From the NCBI GenBank assembly GCA_002729015.1, contig PBVO01000002.1:1-15853 (forward strand): 15,853 bases of DNA, in the 5' to 3' direction. The stretch comes from Candidatus Poribacteria bacterium (GTDB lineage: Bacteria; Poribacteria; WGA-4E; UBA9662). Shown piece by piece: positions 1-7,150 of the stretch (positions within the stretch are counted from its first letter, which is position 1; the number at the start of each line of letters is the position of its first letter). The notes below the pieces were generated by a model, which was not told the origin of the DNA, ran no database searches, and worked only from the letters and a program-made list of their open reading frames with translations. The translations under genes were made by a program, and so were the position numbers.

Positions 1-729
1 GTTTGTTGTTGGTAGATGGTTGGACTTGATGATGCTGATACCAGCAACCTTCAAGACTGTTCCATCTGCGTATGCTCCAGATCCACCCCAGTCTCTGTTG
101 AGTACATCAGTTGTTTGAGCCAACTTATAATATTCTGTTGGGCCTAAGACGAGGGTACGTCCCTCAGCAGGAACATTGTTAATGTCCATCTGCTCAGCCG
201 CTGACCACATAGCAGCTACAAGGTTTGCACCTGTAATAGCAGCTTTGTTTGCAGCAACAATCTTGATCCGAGTACCACCAGGTAGGTCAGTGTTGAAGTT
301 AGTACCAGTACGTGCAGCTTGAGCAATAGTTGCAGCTACATTCTTATCAAAAGTGTAAGCTAATGCGTTGCCCATCTCAGTTGAGTACTGAGATCTTACA
401 TCATAATGATTCTTAGCCTCGTCTATGTCTGCAATGAAAACATTACTAACAAGTTTGTCATCTATGTTGATAACAGCTTCAGCATGTTTGATTGCATTAC
501 CTGTTAGCTGTGTGCCTGGCGTATGGTAGGCAGTTGAGCTGAGTCCGATAATTGGAAATTGTGCTGATTTGCCTGATGAGATAGTTCTTACAGTATGAAG
601 ACTCTCGAACACCGTGGCTTTACGGAAAGCAGAGAGAACCTCTCCACTAAAAACCTTGAGGAAGAGAGCGTCATAAGAAGTACCTGTCGCATTGACAAGA
701 CCCAGCCGTGAGCTGGTGAAGTTAGCCAT
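1..729 (-). CDS. Major capsid protein (T7 gp10-like), N-terminal 243 residues; cut by the left edge
   Basis: The frame is open from an ATG at 727-729 to base 1, so the C-terminal part lies outside the window. The protein begins MANFTSSRLGLVNATG and continues with a long open stretch typical of T7-type major capsid proteins: the early segment VFSGEVLSAFRKATVFE, then TVRTISSGKSAQFPIIG, a DIDEAKNHYDVRSQYSTEMG segment, and GRTLVLGPTEYYKLAQ. These fit the HK97-fold coat protein that forms the icosahedral shell. It lies directly downstream of the scaffold gene, as gene 10 follows gene 9 in T7. No strong Shine-Dalgarno sequence precedes the ATG; a TAGG sits about 12 nt upstream. The 115-nt spacer before it is the largest in the structural block and could hold its own late promoter. 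The family call is confident; the full length is unknown. Confidence 0.93.
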   Translation of the reverse strand, partial: MANFTSSRLGLVNATGTSYDALFLKVFSGEVLSAFRKATVFESLHTVRTISSGKSAQFPIIGLSSTAYHTPGTQLTGNAIKHAEAVINIDDKLVSNVFIADIDEAKNHYDVRSQYSTEMGNALAYTFDKNVAATIAQAARTGTNFNTDLPGGTRIKIVAANKAAITGANLVAAMWSAAEQMDINNVPAEGRTLVLGPTEYYKLAQTTDVLNRDWGGSGAYADGTVLKVAGISIIKSNHLPTTN

Positions 730-778
730 AAAGAATAAAACCTAGAAAAAAATGAGTGCCTGACCTCAATTCTTTCCA

Positions 779-815
779 CACTGGGTATCCTTCGCAAAGG
801 GCCGTAGCTTCAGTG
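779..815 (-). other. Stem-loop in the scaffold-capsid spacer
   Basis: A CACTG/CAGTG outer stem (779-783 with 811-815) encloses a second small stem CCTT/AAGG (789-792 with 797-800). It lies in the 115-nt spacer between scaffold and capsid, where T7-like phages often carry a processing site or late promoter. The stems are short, so this is only a candidate RNA-processing or stability element. A T7 run further downstream lacks a good stem and is not called a terminator. Confidence 0.3.
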
Positions 816-821
816 AATCGG

Positions 822-840
822 TCTAGGTATCTAAATGATA
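822..840 (-). promoter_or_regulatory. Candidate phage promoter or regulatory motif upstream of capsid
   Basis: The minus strand reads TATCATTTAGATACCTAGA just after the scaffold stop codon. A very similar 20-mer, TATCATATAGGAATCCTAGA, occurs in the early spacer at 10951-10970. Both follow a gene end in which ATAAGA is found and both precede a downstream gene. A shared intergenic motif ahead of the capsid gene would suit a promoter for the phage RNA polymerase, but two copies are thin evidence. Confidence 0.25.
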
Positions 841-844
841 ACTC

Positions 845-1672
845 TTATATGACATTTGATCTAGCAAGTTTACTTTCTACTTTCTTTCTAAAGGCAGGAT
901 CAGATTGATAAAGAGGATCATTCATTGCTGCTACAACCTGAGCCATTGATTCATATTTATCGGCTGGTCCTTTAGCAGCTTTACCTCCAATTAATCTAGG
1001 TTCGATGTTTGCTTGAGCTTGATAACGACTTTGTAAACCACCGATTACAAGTCTGATTTGATCAAGATCTGTTGTCTTAATTGCACGATCAAAGGCTGCT
1101 TTCTCTCCATCTGTTAATGCAGTAGCAGCCCAAGTGATCATGTCATCGTAAGCCTTCTCACCTCCAAACTCTTGTTTGATATCTAAAACTTGTTGAGCTG
1201 CAAGTTGAGAATCTTGTGTCGCTTTAAATTGAACGCCTTCAAGATAAGCGTCCACCATATCTTTATTAAAACCTGCCTCATTAAGGGAGGTGTAATCCTC
1301 TTCCGTTAGCTGACCTGTCTGTTGCCAACGATCATTCATTCCACCGAAGTCAATACCTGCCTCTTCAAAGCGACCACCAATAAAATCTCCATAGATTTCT
1401 TTTGCGTCACTTGTAGTTTCAGGTTGTTCTTCTTCTGATTTGGTTTCTGTCTCAGTTGTTTCAGCAGTGTCAGTAGGTTCACCCTTACTTAATTTCTGTT
1501 GAAGTTCCTGATAACCCTTCTCTAAATCCTCAACTGATTTGTATTTACCAGCGAGGAGTTCAGCAGATTCAGATGTGGATTGTTCAGCCTTTTCAGATTC
1601 CTGAATAGCGGCTTGATCTTCTAAGGATAAAGCTGGGGTTGGTTCATCCTTAATAGTGATTGAATCGGGCAT
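845..1672 (-). CDS. Scaffolding / capsid assembly protein (T7 gp9-like)
   Basis: This 275-aa, strongly acidic, Glu/Gln/Thr-rich protein sits between portal and capsid, the position of T7 gene 9. The segment ELLAGKYKSVEDLEKGY near residues 39-55 is typical of scaffold proteins of T7-like phages. A low-complexity acidic stretch rich in Thr and Glu (about residues 67-90) follows, and the C-terminal end is basic and helical (DPAFRKKVESKLARS). Scaffold C-termini usually bind the coat protein during procapsid assembly, and the protein leaves the head before or during DNA packaging. The ATG at 1672 is the only reasonable start, although it has no clear Shine-Dalgarno sequence. A 15-nt gap separates it from the upstream Pro/Lys-rich ORF. 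The length is close to T7 gp9 (about 307 aa). Role follows from family and position. Confidence 0.87.
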   Translation of the reverse strand: MPDSITIKDEPTPALSLEDQAAIQESEKAEQSTSESAELLAGKYKSVEDLEKGYQELQQKLSKGEPTDTAETTETETKSEEEQPETTSDAKEIYGDFIGGRFEEAGIDFGGMNDRWQQTGQLTEEDYTSLNEAGFNKDMVDAYLEGVQFKATQDSQLAAQQVLDIKQEFGGEKAYDDMITWAATALTDGEKAAFDRAIKTTDLDQIRLVIGGLQSRYQAQANIEPRLIGGKAAKGPADKYESMAQVVAAMNDPLYQSDPAFRKKVESKLARSNVI

Positions 1673-1687
1673 GGTCTGTGTTGTGAA

Positions 1688-1936
1688 TTACTTAATGGTG
1701 ATATGTCCAGGTCTATCGTGAATGACCTGTGGCTTCTTAGGTTCTTCTGGAGCCTTAGTGGATTTCTTAGGCTTCTCTTCTTTGACAACTAATTCCTTTA
1801 CATCCTTATCAGGTGGTGGAACTTCTTTAGGCGGTGTCGCCTTGGGTATTGGTGGGGCCGCTGGGGACTCCAGCTTCGGTGACTGCTGTGGGGAGGGCGT
1901 TTGGGACTCCTCCTTCTTCTGTTGACTGGGGGCCAT
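1688..1936 (-). CDS. Small Pro/Lys/Glu-rich protein overlapping the portal 3' end
   Basis: The 82-aa product is low-complexity: repeated proline and lysine/glutamate (PAAPPIPKATPPKEVPPPDK, then EEKPKKSTKAPEEPKKP) with a short ordered-looking C-terminus, HDRPGHITIK. No domain is recognised. The start is well supported: AGGAG lies 6 nt before the ATG at 1934-1936, one of the best ribosome binding sites in the window. The gene overlaps the last 110 nt of the portal gene in another frame, so the same DNA encodes two proline-rich tails. Its place between portal and scaffold suggests a minor head or assembly role, but that is inferred from position only. It is probably disordered. A spurious ORF is possible but unlikely given the ribosome binding site and the 139 nt of unique coding sequence filling the portal-scaffold gap. 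Confidence 0.62.
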   Translation of the reverse strand: MAPSQQKKEESQTPSPQQSPKLESPAAPPIPKATPPKEVPPPDKDVKELVVKEEKPKKSTKAPEEPKKPQVIHDRPGHITIK

Positions 1937-3563
1937 AAGGTGCTCCTGGTTGGGTGTAATTTTTCACCAACTGTGCGGCGGCTGGTGATTGCAACAGGGA
2001 ACTCATTTGTTCCTGTTGTTGCATCTTATTCTGAGCTGTTTGTTCTTCAATTCGTTCTAGTCGTAATTGCTCAGAAGTTTTAACTAAATTAGTAGTGTCA
2101 ATAGATGCGCTTGCTGCAAGTCTACGCAAAGCTTCTTCCATGTTCAAGTACTGAGCCATCACCTCTGGACCTAAAGCTTGATGACCGATACTTATAAACT
2201 CAGTTAACTTATTCATATCATCACCTCTACCTATTGCTTCTAATCCTGTAATTGGTTTGGGATTAACTAAGGGTTCTCCATTCTGTTGGTTAACAGGGAA
2301 CTGAGGTAACTTACCTTGACGTTGAAGAATATACATTAACCTTTTAACTAAAGGTAGTTGTAGTTCTTGGGTAAGTATGGAATACAATCCTCCGATGGAT
2401 GCTTCGAGCTCCTGGCTCATATAGCGGATTTCTTCCGCAGTGACTCTTTCGCCTGGTCTTTGTATTGCGCTGTTAAGTAAGAAAGCAAACTGCATACGAC
2501 CTTCTATCCGATCAATAATGTTATTAACTATCTGTAGGTCTTGACTCTTCTGACTTTGAATAACGCTGACATCATTAGCATTACCCTGAACGATTGCACC
2601 GTTTGCTGCTGATGATAATGTCCTTGGTCTAGTAGTACCGTTAGGATTAACTAAGAACAGAATCTTTGCAGCGGCTGCACTTGCTTCGAGTGCTGATTGA
2701 TATAGAGATTCGAGCGCAGTTAAGTCACCGTAATAGGCTTCAACATGTGAGCGACCGTATTCTTCTGTGTCAATTCTCTCAAAGCGTAATGGAATCCAAG
2801 GGCTGCAATCTTCAGGACACATACCGTGTGTGCCTGGTATTTCTTTACCCTTTGCTTCTTGATACCAGATAGCTTTGTTATCTATAAACTTTACACATGT
2901 ATAGAGTTTAATTGTTTTCTTAATAGGTCCAATATTTTCCTGTGATTTATCATTAACAGGAAGAAAATCTTCTGGTAAAGATTCAGGATAGACTTCTTCT
3001 TCTACTAATATTTCAGTAACAGTACCCATTGGGTCACGTACTACACAATATCTATCAAGATGAATAACTCTTATTCCTTCTGGGCCTACATAAAGAAGTA
3101 CATTTCCTGCTACTAATAGTTGCTTGAAAGCTTCGTGCATAGAAGCTCGAGCTGACATGGTTTCAAGCATGGTCATTACAGCTTGCTCAACCTTTACTAA
3201 TGCAGTGTCGAGTTCTGTCTTTATCGTTGGATCTCGTTGATCTAATTGAAGAGCCAACGAATCCATTTCTAATTTAAAGAAAGGAGTATTAGGAGGGAAA
3301 AGACTAAGACCTAAGCGTGCTGATAAATGACTAACACCTCTTGCTCCAACTGATTGATAAGGAGTTTTTAGCTTTCCATGATCTCCCATGTTGGAGTCAG
3401 GAACCAAGCTAGGTATTGTAACTTTGCTACAATCTCTTGCTCTTTGAAGGAAAGGATCTCTTGATGTGACTAGCTGTTGGTAACGAGCAGCTAGTGTTCC
3501 ATCTCGATCGTCATCGTAAGGCTTACCTTGACTATCAACGTCAGTAGTTAGTGTTAATTCCAT
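1827..3563 (-). CDS. Portal protein (head-tail connector, T7 gp8-like)
   Basis: The 578-aa product matches the T7 gp8 type of portal in length (T7 gp8 is about 536 aa) and in sequence features. It opens with AARYQQLVTSRDPFLQRARDC, followed by the conserved early segment SVGARGVSHLSARLGLSLFPPN, and has the mid-protein GRSHVEAYYGDLTALESL. The helical stretch ERVTAEEIRYMSQELEASIG is the typical C-terminal crown/wing region. The protein forms the dodecameric ring through which DNA enters and leaves the capsid and on which the terminase docks. The ATG overlaps the upstream stop codon as TAATG, implying translational coupling with the gp7.3-like gene. The last 40 residues are Gly/Pro/Thr-rich and overlap the start of the next ORF. 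Confidence 0.95.
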   Translation of the reverse strand: MELTLTTDVDSQGKPYDDDRDGTLAARYQQLVTSRDPFLQRARDCSKVTIPSLVPDSNMGDHGKLKTPYQSVGARGVSHLSARLGLSLFPPNTPFFKLEMDSLALQLDQRDPTIKTELDTALVKVEQAVMTMLETMSARASMHEAFKQLLVAGNVLLYVGPEGIRVIHLDRYCVVRDPMGTVTEILVEEEVYPESLPEDFLPVNDKSQENIGPIKKTIKLYTCVKFIDNKAIWYQEAKGKEIPGTHGMCPEDCSPWIPLRFERIDTEEYGRSHVEAYYGDLTALESLYQSALEASAAAAKILFLVNPNGTTRPRTLSSAANGAIVQGNANDVSVIQSQKSQDLQIVNNIIDRIEGRMQFAFLLNSAIQRPGERVTAEEIRYMSQELEASIGGLYSILTQELQLPLVKRLMYILQRQGKLPQFPVNQQNGEPLVNPKPITGLEAIGRGDDMNKLTEFISIGHQALGPEVMAQYLNMEEALRRLAASASIDTTNLVKTSEQLRLERIEEQTAQNKMQQQEQMSSLLQSPAAAQLVKNYTQPGAPYGPQSTEEGGVPNALPTAVTEAGVPSGPTNTQGDTA

Positions 3564-3877
3564 TAGGGATTAGTAATACCTAGACCAGTAGATGATTGAA
3601 CTAAATTCTTATATCCTTCTCTACCTGTTTTTCTTCTATTAGTAGCAGCAATATCTAAGGCAGGGGCGGCCATGTCTGCACTTTTTTCTGGAGCTTTAGG
3701 AGCTTTCTGATCTGCTATTCTTTTCTGTTCTTCATGTCTAGCTTTCGTATAATCAAACTGTTGTTGCCAACGGACATCAGCCAACCTCGCTTGTTCCTTA
3801 GATGCCTCTAAGGATTCTCTTTGCAAAGCAATTGACGCTGAATTGTCTGAGCTTCTGCCCCCGCCACCTCCGCACAT
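3563..3877 (-). CDS. T7 gp7.3-like tail/virion protein with an MCGG N-terminus
   Basis: This 104-aa protein lies immediately upstream of the portal gene and is coupled to it by TAATG, exactly where T7 carries gene 7.3. Its C-terminus, NRRKTGREGYKNLVQSSTG followed by LGITNP, resembles the T7 gp7.3 ending (recalled as GRKKARAGGKKSLSVARSSG followed by GGINI). T7 gp7.3 is a small virion protein needed for tail assembly or adsorption. The middle (residues about 15-55) is rich in Gln, Glu, Lys and Arg and looks like one long amphipathic helix. The N-terminus is MCGGGGG, with Cys at position 2 followed by a glycine run; another protein in the window (15479-15703) also starts MCGG. The family match rests on the C-terminal pattern and position, seen by eye. 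Confidence 0.6.
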   Translation of the reverse strand: MCGGGGGRSSDNSASIALQRESLEASKEQARLADVRWQQQFDYTKARHEEQKRIADQKAPKAPEKSADMAAPALDIAATNRRKTGREGYKNLVQSSTGLGITNP

Positions 3878-3879
3878 AA

Positions 3880-4065
3880 TTAAATTTCGGTACTGTTTTG
3901 GTCAGTGTAAACGGAATACAACATTCTTACCACTGACCTTGCACCTACATAATGCCATATCTCTCTATCTTCTTCATCAGTAGAGGGACATTTCTCAGGA
4001 TAAATCTCATCTAATCTCTTTAATAAAGCCTCATCAATAGGAGGCCAAAGCTCTTCATCATTCAT
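3880..4065 (-). CDS. Small conserved phage protein, 61 aa
   Basis: The product starts MNDEELWPPIDEALLKRLDE and contains REIWHYVGARSVVRML. It resembles small proteins that many T7-like phages encode just before the tail/portal genes, though their function is unknown to me. The ATG at 4063-4065 overlaps the exonuclease stop codon as ATGA and has GGGAG 8 nt upstream, so it is preferred over an in-frame TTG five codons earlier. The protein is acidic with two predicted helices and no membrane segment. The gap to the next gene is only 2 nt, so it belongs to the same operon. No function is assigned. Confidence 0.72.
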   Translation of the reverse strand: MNDEELWPPIDEALLKRLDEIYPEKCPSTDEEDREIWHYVGARSVVRMLYSVYTDQNSTEI

Positions 4066-4793
4066 AGTGTTGGCTCCCAAAGTTTTACATTACCTGTTGT
4101 ATGATCGTACTCCCCGTCACGCAAGATACGTGTCAAGCGTGCAGTCATAATGGCATCAGCATAGGTTTTCTTCTTCTTAACATAAGCAGCGTGAACCTTA
4201 GCCCACATTTCTTCCATAGTTTCTGCGTCACCTAATAATTTTTCTGCTGTAACTGGACCGACACCAACTAAACCTTCTACATTATCAGTCTTATCTCCCG
4301 ATAAAGTTTGTAACATCCAGTGTCGATCAGCTTTCTTACGAGTAACTAATTCAAGATCATCATTAGCCAAGAGAGTACAAGGAACACCTCGCATATCTTT
4401 ATCAGGCGACACGATTACAGGGTTGTCATACTTCTGTCCTGTTGCAAGTAACCCCATAACATCATCACCTTCTAATCCATCAAAGCTAATAGCATGGAAC
4501 TCTTTAGCTACTCTTTCTCTTATATTTTTCAGACCTAGAGGTTTACGTTTACCTAGTCGATTAGCTTTGTAATCTTGATAGATCCCATGTCTGAAGGTGG
4601 GATAATCAGAAAAGCACATGATCGGATTACCTGGACTGATGATCTGATACTGAGCAACACGATCTTCAATCAGTTGCATTGCATCACGTTCATCTAGGTG
4701 GAGGGTATGAAGATTTTCATCCCATCTAAAATCTTGTTCACATGCACAGCATGAAGAATAGATAAGCCAATCAGCGTCAATTAATAAAGTCAT
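4062..4793 (-). CDS. 5'-3' exonuclease (T7 gp6-like, FEN/PIN-type nuclease)
   Basis: The 243-aa protein has the metal-binding and DNA-binding signatures of flap/5' exonucleases in order: LIDADWL with D6 and D8, FRHGIYQDYKANR around residues 67-79, GLEGDDVMG with E108, D110 and D111, IVSPDKDM with D131 and D133, and GDKTDNVEGLVGVGPVTAEK (167-186), which is the helix-three-turn-helix motif. In T7 this enzyme degrades host DNA and removes RNA primers during replication. The protein is shorter than T7 gp6 (about 300 aa) but keeps all acidic residues, so it is likely active. It overlaps the primase-helicase stop codon as TAATG and its own stop codon overlaps the next gene as ATGA. In T7, DNA polymerase gene 5 lies between helicase and exonuclease; here nothing does. 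Confidence 0.93.
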   Translation of the reverse strand: MTLLIDADWLIYSSCCACEQDFRWDENLHTLHLDERDAMQLIEDRVAQYQIISPGNPIMCFSDYPTFRHGIYQDYKANRLGKRKPLGLKNIRERVAKEFHAISFDGLEGDDVMGLLATGQKYDNPVIVSPDKDMRGVPCTLLANDDLELVTRKKADRHWMLQTLSGDKTDNVEGLVGVGPVTAEKLLGDAETMEEMWAKVHAAYVKKKKTYADAIMTARLTRILRDGEYDHTTGNVKLWEPTL

Positions 4794-6412
4794 TAGAAGT
4801 AAGAAGACATTGGTACAGATAGACGACCTGTGTCTTGGTCGTAAAGAAGTTTGTCAACAGGGCCAGTAAATCCTGCGTGTCTATTTTTCAAACAGCGCAG
4901 TTGCATTTCACTACGTTCTGCTGCATCTCCCTGTTGATTTCGTTCACAGGAGATAACGGCGTCCGATAATTGGGCTATTGAATGTGAACCTCTTAAATGG
5001 CCAAGCGAGACTTGGGCTCCCTCCTCATGGCCTCTCCCTTCGGGGCGTTTGAGATGACTGACAAGAAACAATCCAACGCCAGTCGATTCAACAACTTGTC
5101 GAAGCTTGGTGCATGTGACATCAAGAGCACGCCTCTCATCACAGTCAGTGAGGCCACTAACGATGATGGTCAAGTGATCAATGAAGACAACATCTACACC
5201 TTCTACATTCGCAAGATATTGGATCTGTTCTACAAGGCGATCAGGGTCCATCGAACCGAAGTGGTCATAAAGAAAGAGACGTTGAGTAGCACAAAGACGA
5301 TCAAAGGCTGATCGAGTTGTCTCTTCATCTGCAAGAGATGGATCAAGATGAATAGGTAGGTTGAGTTCAACTCCAACTATCCCTTGCAATGTGCGTTGAA
5401 TACTTTCTTCGAGTGCGATGTATCCAATCTTTAGTCCTTGAATGAGGAAGTGATGAGCCAGCTCCCTACACATTGAACTCTTCCCTGTTCCACTACCAGC
5501 GCAGATAGTAATCATCTCGCCTTTGCGATATCCCTTTAGATATTTATCTAGTTGGGGCCAAGGGTATTTACATATAGCAGTAGCTCCAGGTTTGATTAAT
5601 TCATCCCATAGATCCGCTGCATTAATGATCCCGTCTGGTCTGACGGGTGTTGCTTTCCAAAGCAAATCCCGCAACAGCTCTGCCTCTCCAGCGATGAGCA
5701 TCTCATTAGCGTCCTTGCGTGGCAATCTTGCGATAGCTGCTTTTCCAGCAGGTAATACTTCAATTGCTTTTTCGGCAGCCGCCATACCTGGTTCATCCGA
5801 ATCCAGGCAAAGAACAATTCGAGCGAAGTTGGATAACCATTTCAAGTTTGCAGATATATATTTGCTAGCACTCTGCGCTCCATTAGGCAATGAAACAACA
5901 GGAAAGTAAGTACCATTAGATGATTTTGTGGCTTGTGCCACGCTCATGCAATCAATTTCGCCTTCGGTAATTGTTACAAACATATTTTGTGTGCCATGTT
6001 GTCTCCATAAATGTTGACCCCATAGCTGCATGTCTGAACAGTCACCCACCCAACTGAATCTTTTGTCCTTAGTTCTTATGTGTTGAGCACACGGTTTGCC
6101 TAGTTGATCTCTAAAGGTAGAGACCTGAACAGGTTGTCCATGTCTTTCAGTTGTTCCATATCCATATAGTTCTGCTGTCTCCTTAGTGATTCCACGCTTA
6201 GTTAAAGCTTTGGAAACAATTCGACACTGATCTATAAGGTCAGGCTTTTTCATGGGAGTCACAGTCATTGGTCGTTTCTCTTTCTTTGAAGGTTGGAATT
6301 GATACCCGCAGCCATAGCAATGTGCATGTCCGTCATCGAACCAAGCAAGATTATCTTTGCTATCACACTCAGGACATGGGCCGTGTCTCAGGTATTTGCT
6401 TTTGCTTTTCAT
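4793..6412 (-). CDS. Bifunctional DNA primase-helicase (T7 gp4-like)
   Basis: The 539-aa protein has the whole gp4 domain order. A four-cysteine zinc domain comes first (C13, C16, C32, C35; CPEC and CYGCG). A TOPRIM primase core follows, with ITEGEID (E150, E152) and LCLDSDEPGM (D204, D206). The DnaB-type helicase has Walker A AGSGTGKS at 305-312, a catalytic glutamate in YIALEES (E335), Walker B VVFIDH at 408-413, and the motifs LVSHLKRPEG and HLRGSHSIAQLSDAV. It unwinds DNA at the fork and lays down primers. Length is close to T7 gp4 (566 aa). T7 gp4 ends in an acidic tail with a final Phe that binds DNA polymerase; here the end is LSVPMSSYF, with Phe kept but no acidic run. GGGAG lies 4 nt before the ATG. 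The adjacent 40-aa ORF overlaps its start. Confidence 0.96.
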   Translation of the reverse strand: MKSKSKYLRHGPCPECDSKDNLAWFDDGHAHCYGCGYQFQPSKKEKRPMTVTPMKKPDLIDQCRIVSKALTKRGITKETAELYGYGTTERHGQPVQVSTFRDQLGKPCAQHIRTKDKRFSWVGDCSDMQLWGQHLWRQHGTQNMFVTITEGEIDCMSVAQATKSSNGTYFPVVSLPNGAQSASKYISANLKWLSNFARIVLCLDSDEPGMAAAEKAIEVLPAGKAAIARLPRKDANEMLIAGEAELLRDLLWKATPVRPDGIINAADLWDELIKPGATAICKYPWPQLDKYLKGYRKGEMITICAGSGTGKSSMCRELAHHFLIQGLKIGYIALEESIQRTLQGIVGVELNLPIHLDPSLADEETTRSAFDRLCATQRLFLYDHFGSMDPDRLVEQIQYLANVEGVDVVFIDHLTIIVSGLTDCDERRALDVTCTKLRQVVESTGVGLFLVSHLKRPEGRGHEEGAQVSLGHLRGSHSIAQLSDAVISCERNQQGDAAERSEMQLRCLKNRHAGFTGPVDKLLYDQDTGRLSVPMSSYF

Positions 6413-6491
6413 TTTTCTCCCAGTGGTGGATCAGGAGTTTTAATTCCTTGATTCTTTTTTCTGCATAGTCAATGCGTTCAGTAACGTTCAT
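6369..6491 (-). CDS. Putative 40-aa helical protein overlapping the primase-helicase start
   Basis: A short ORF starts at the ATG 6489-6491 and encodes MNVTERIDYAEKRIKELKLL followed by IHHWEKNEKQKQIPETRPMS. The first 28 residues form a clear amphipathic helix with a heptad-like spacing of Ile/Leu. The ribosome binding site is strong: GGAG with 5 nt to the ATG. The ORF overlaps the end of the 81-aa gene and the first 44 nt of the primase-helicase gene. It fills an otherwise empty 65-nt gap in a block where every gene overlaps its neighbour, which supports it as real. Function is unknown. Only comparison with related phages could settle whether it is translated. Confidence 0.5.
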   Translation of the reverse strand: MNVTERIDYAEKRIKELKLLIHHWEKNEKQKQIPETRPMS

Positions 6492-6723
6492 CTCTTCTCC
6501 AAGGTTTAGGCTCATGACTATCAATCACAAGGCACTTCCATTCTGGATTTTTTTCCTTGACTATCTCAACTGCCTTAGCTGCTGATGATGCACGTTGGAA
6601 TACAAGAGTGGCCTTGTCATCTTTTTTATCAGGGTCAATAACCTTGATGGTGAACACTTTGATTTGATTAGCAGAAATAAAAGAAGTCTCTTCTTCTGCT
6701 ATTACTCTTTGTCGTTTAGTCAT
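6478..6723 (-). CDS. Hypothetical 81-aa protein between endonuclease I and primase-helicase
   Basis: The product begins MTKRQRVIAEEETSFISANQ, has a beta-rich middle (IKVFTIKVIDP, ATLVFQR), a short helix (SAAKAVEIVKEKNPEW) and ends KPWRRDERY. This looks like a small alpha/beta fold. No family is recognised. The start at 6723 is chosen because its ATG overlaps the endonuclease stop region (ATGACTAA), the coupling style used throughout this block; a longer in-frame version would overlap the endonuclease by about 90 nt. It occupies the place of lysozyme gene 3.5 in T7 but shows no amidase motif, so it is not lysozyme. A role in nucleic acid metabolism is only suggested by its neighbours. Confidence 0.68.
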   Translation of the reverse strand: MTKRQRVIAEEETSFISANQIKVFTIKVIDPDKKDDKATLVFQRASSAAKAVEIVKEKNPEWKCLVIDSHEPKPWRRDERY

Positions 6724-7150
6724 ACCAAGATGAGGGGATAGTACCGCTACTCCAAATGAATCCATGCCTTGTAGCCCAAGCTCCATAGGTAATAGATTTT
6801 TTGGCACGGCTGATTTTATCTTTGGCGTTTTGGAAGCACATCCTTATATCAAGTTCAGGATGTTGCTCCTTAACGCATAGCATTTTGCGCCTGTCCTGAG
6901 CAGAAAAGAATCCTTTCAGTTCTACTACTATCCCATTACCAAGAATGAGATCAGGTGTGTACTTAGCTTGAATTACATAGTCAAGGACTATCGGTTCATA
7001 ACTAAAGGGAAGGTTGCGTTGTTGAAGGCTGGTAGCTACACCAGCCTCAAACTTACTACGATATTTAGAAGTCGGATGCGTCCTCTTCCGTTGAGGAAGT
7101 CGAGACTTCGCACGCCCCTTGGAAGTTCCCTTCCGTTGCTTCAAAGCCAT
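6716..7150 (-). CDS. Endonuclease I, Holliday-junction resolvase (T7 gp3-like)
   Basis: The 144-aa protein has the PD-(D/E)XK active site of T7 endonuclease I: E35 in YRSKFE, D67 in YTPDLIL, and E77 and K79 in VVELKG. The spacing D-10-E-2-K equals that of T7 gp3 (D55, E65, K67). It cuts branched DNA and helps degrade host DNA and resolve replication intermediates before packaging. The N-terminal 24 residues are very basic (KQRKGTSKGRAKSRLPQRKR) and are encoded in a stretch of 86 nt that overlaps, in another frame, the acidic tail of the SSB gene. No other ATG, GTG or TTG gives a sensible shorter start apart from a TTG at codon 3. The stop region overlaps the next start as ATGACTAA. Confidence 0.93.
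   Translation of the reverse strand: MALKQRKGTSKGRAKSRLPQRKRTHPTSKYRSKFEAGVATSLQQRNLPFSYEPIVLDYVIQAKYTPDLILGNGIVVELKGFFSAQDRRKMLCVKEQHPELDIRMCFQNAKDKISRAKKSITYGAWATRHGFIWSSGTIPSSWYD

Noticed and set aside
4997..5311. 104-codon plus-strand frame inside the primase-helicase gene
   Set aside because: It is fully antisense to the conserved helicase domain; a shadow frame.
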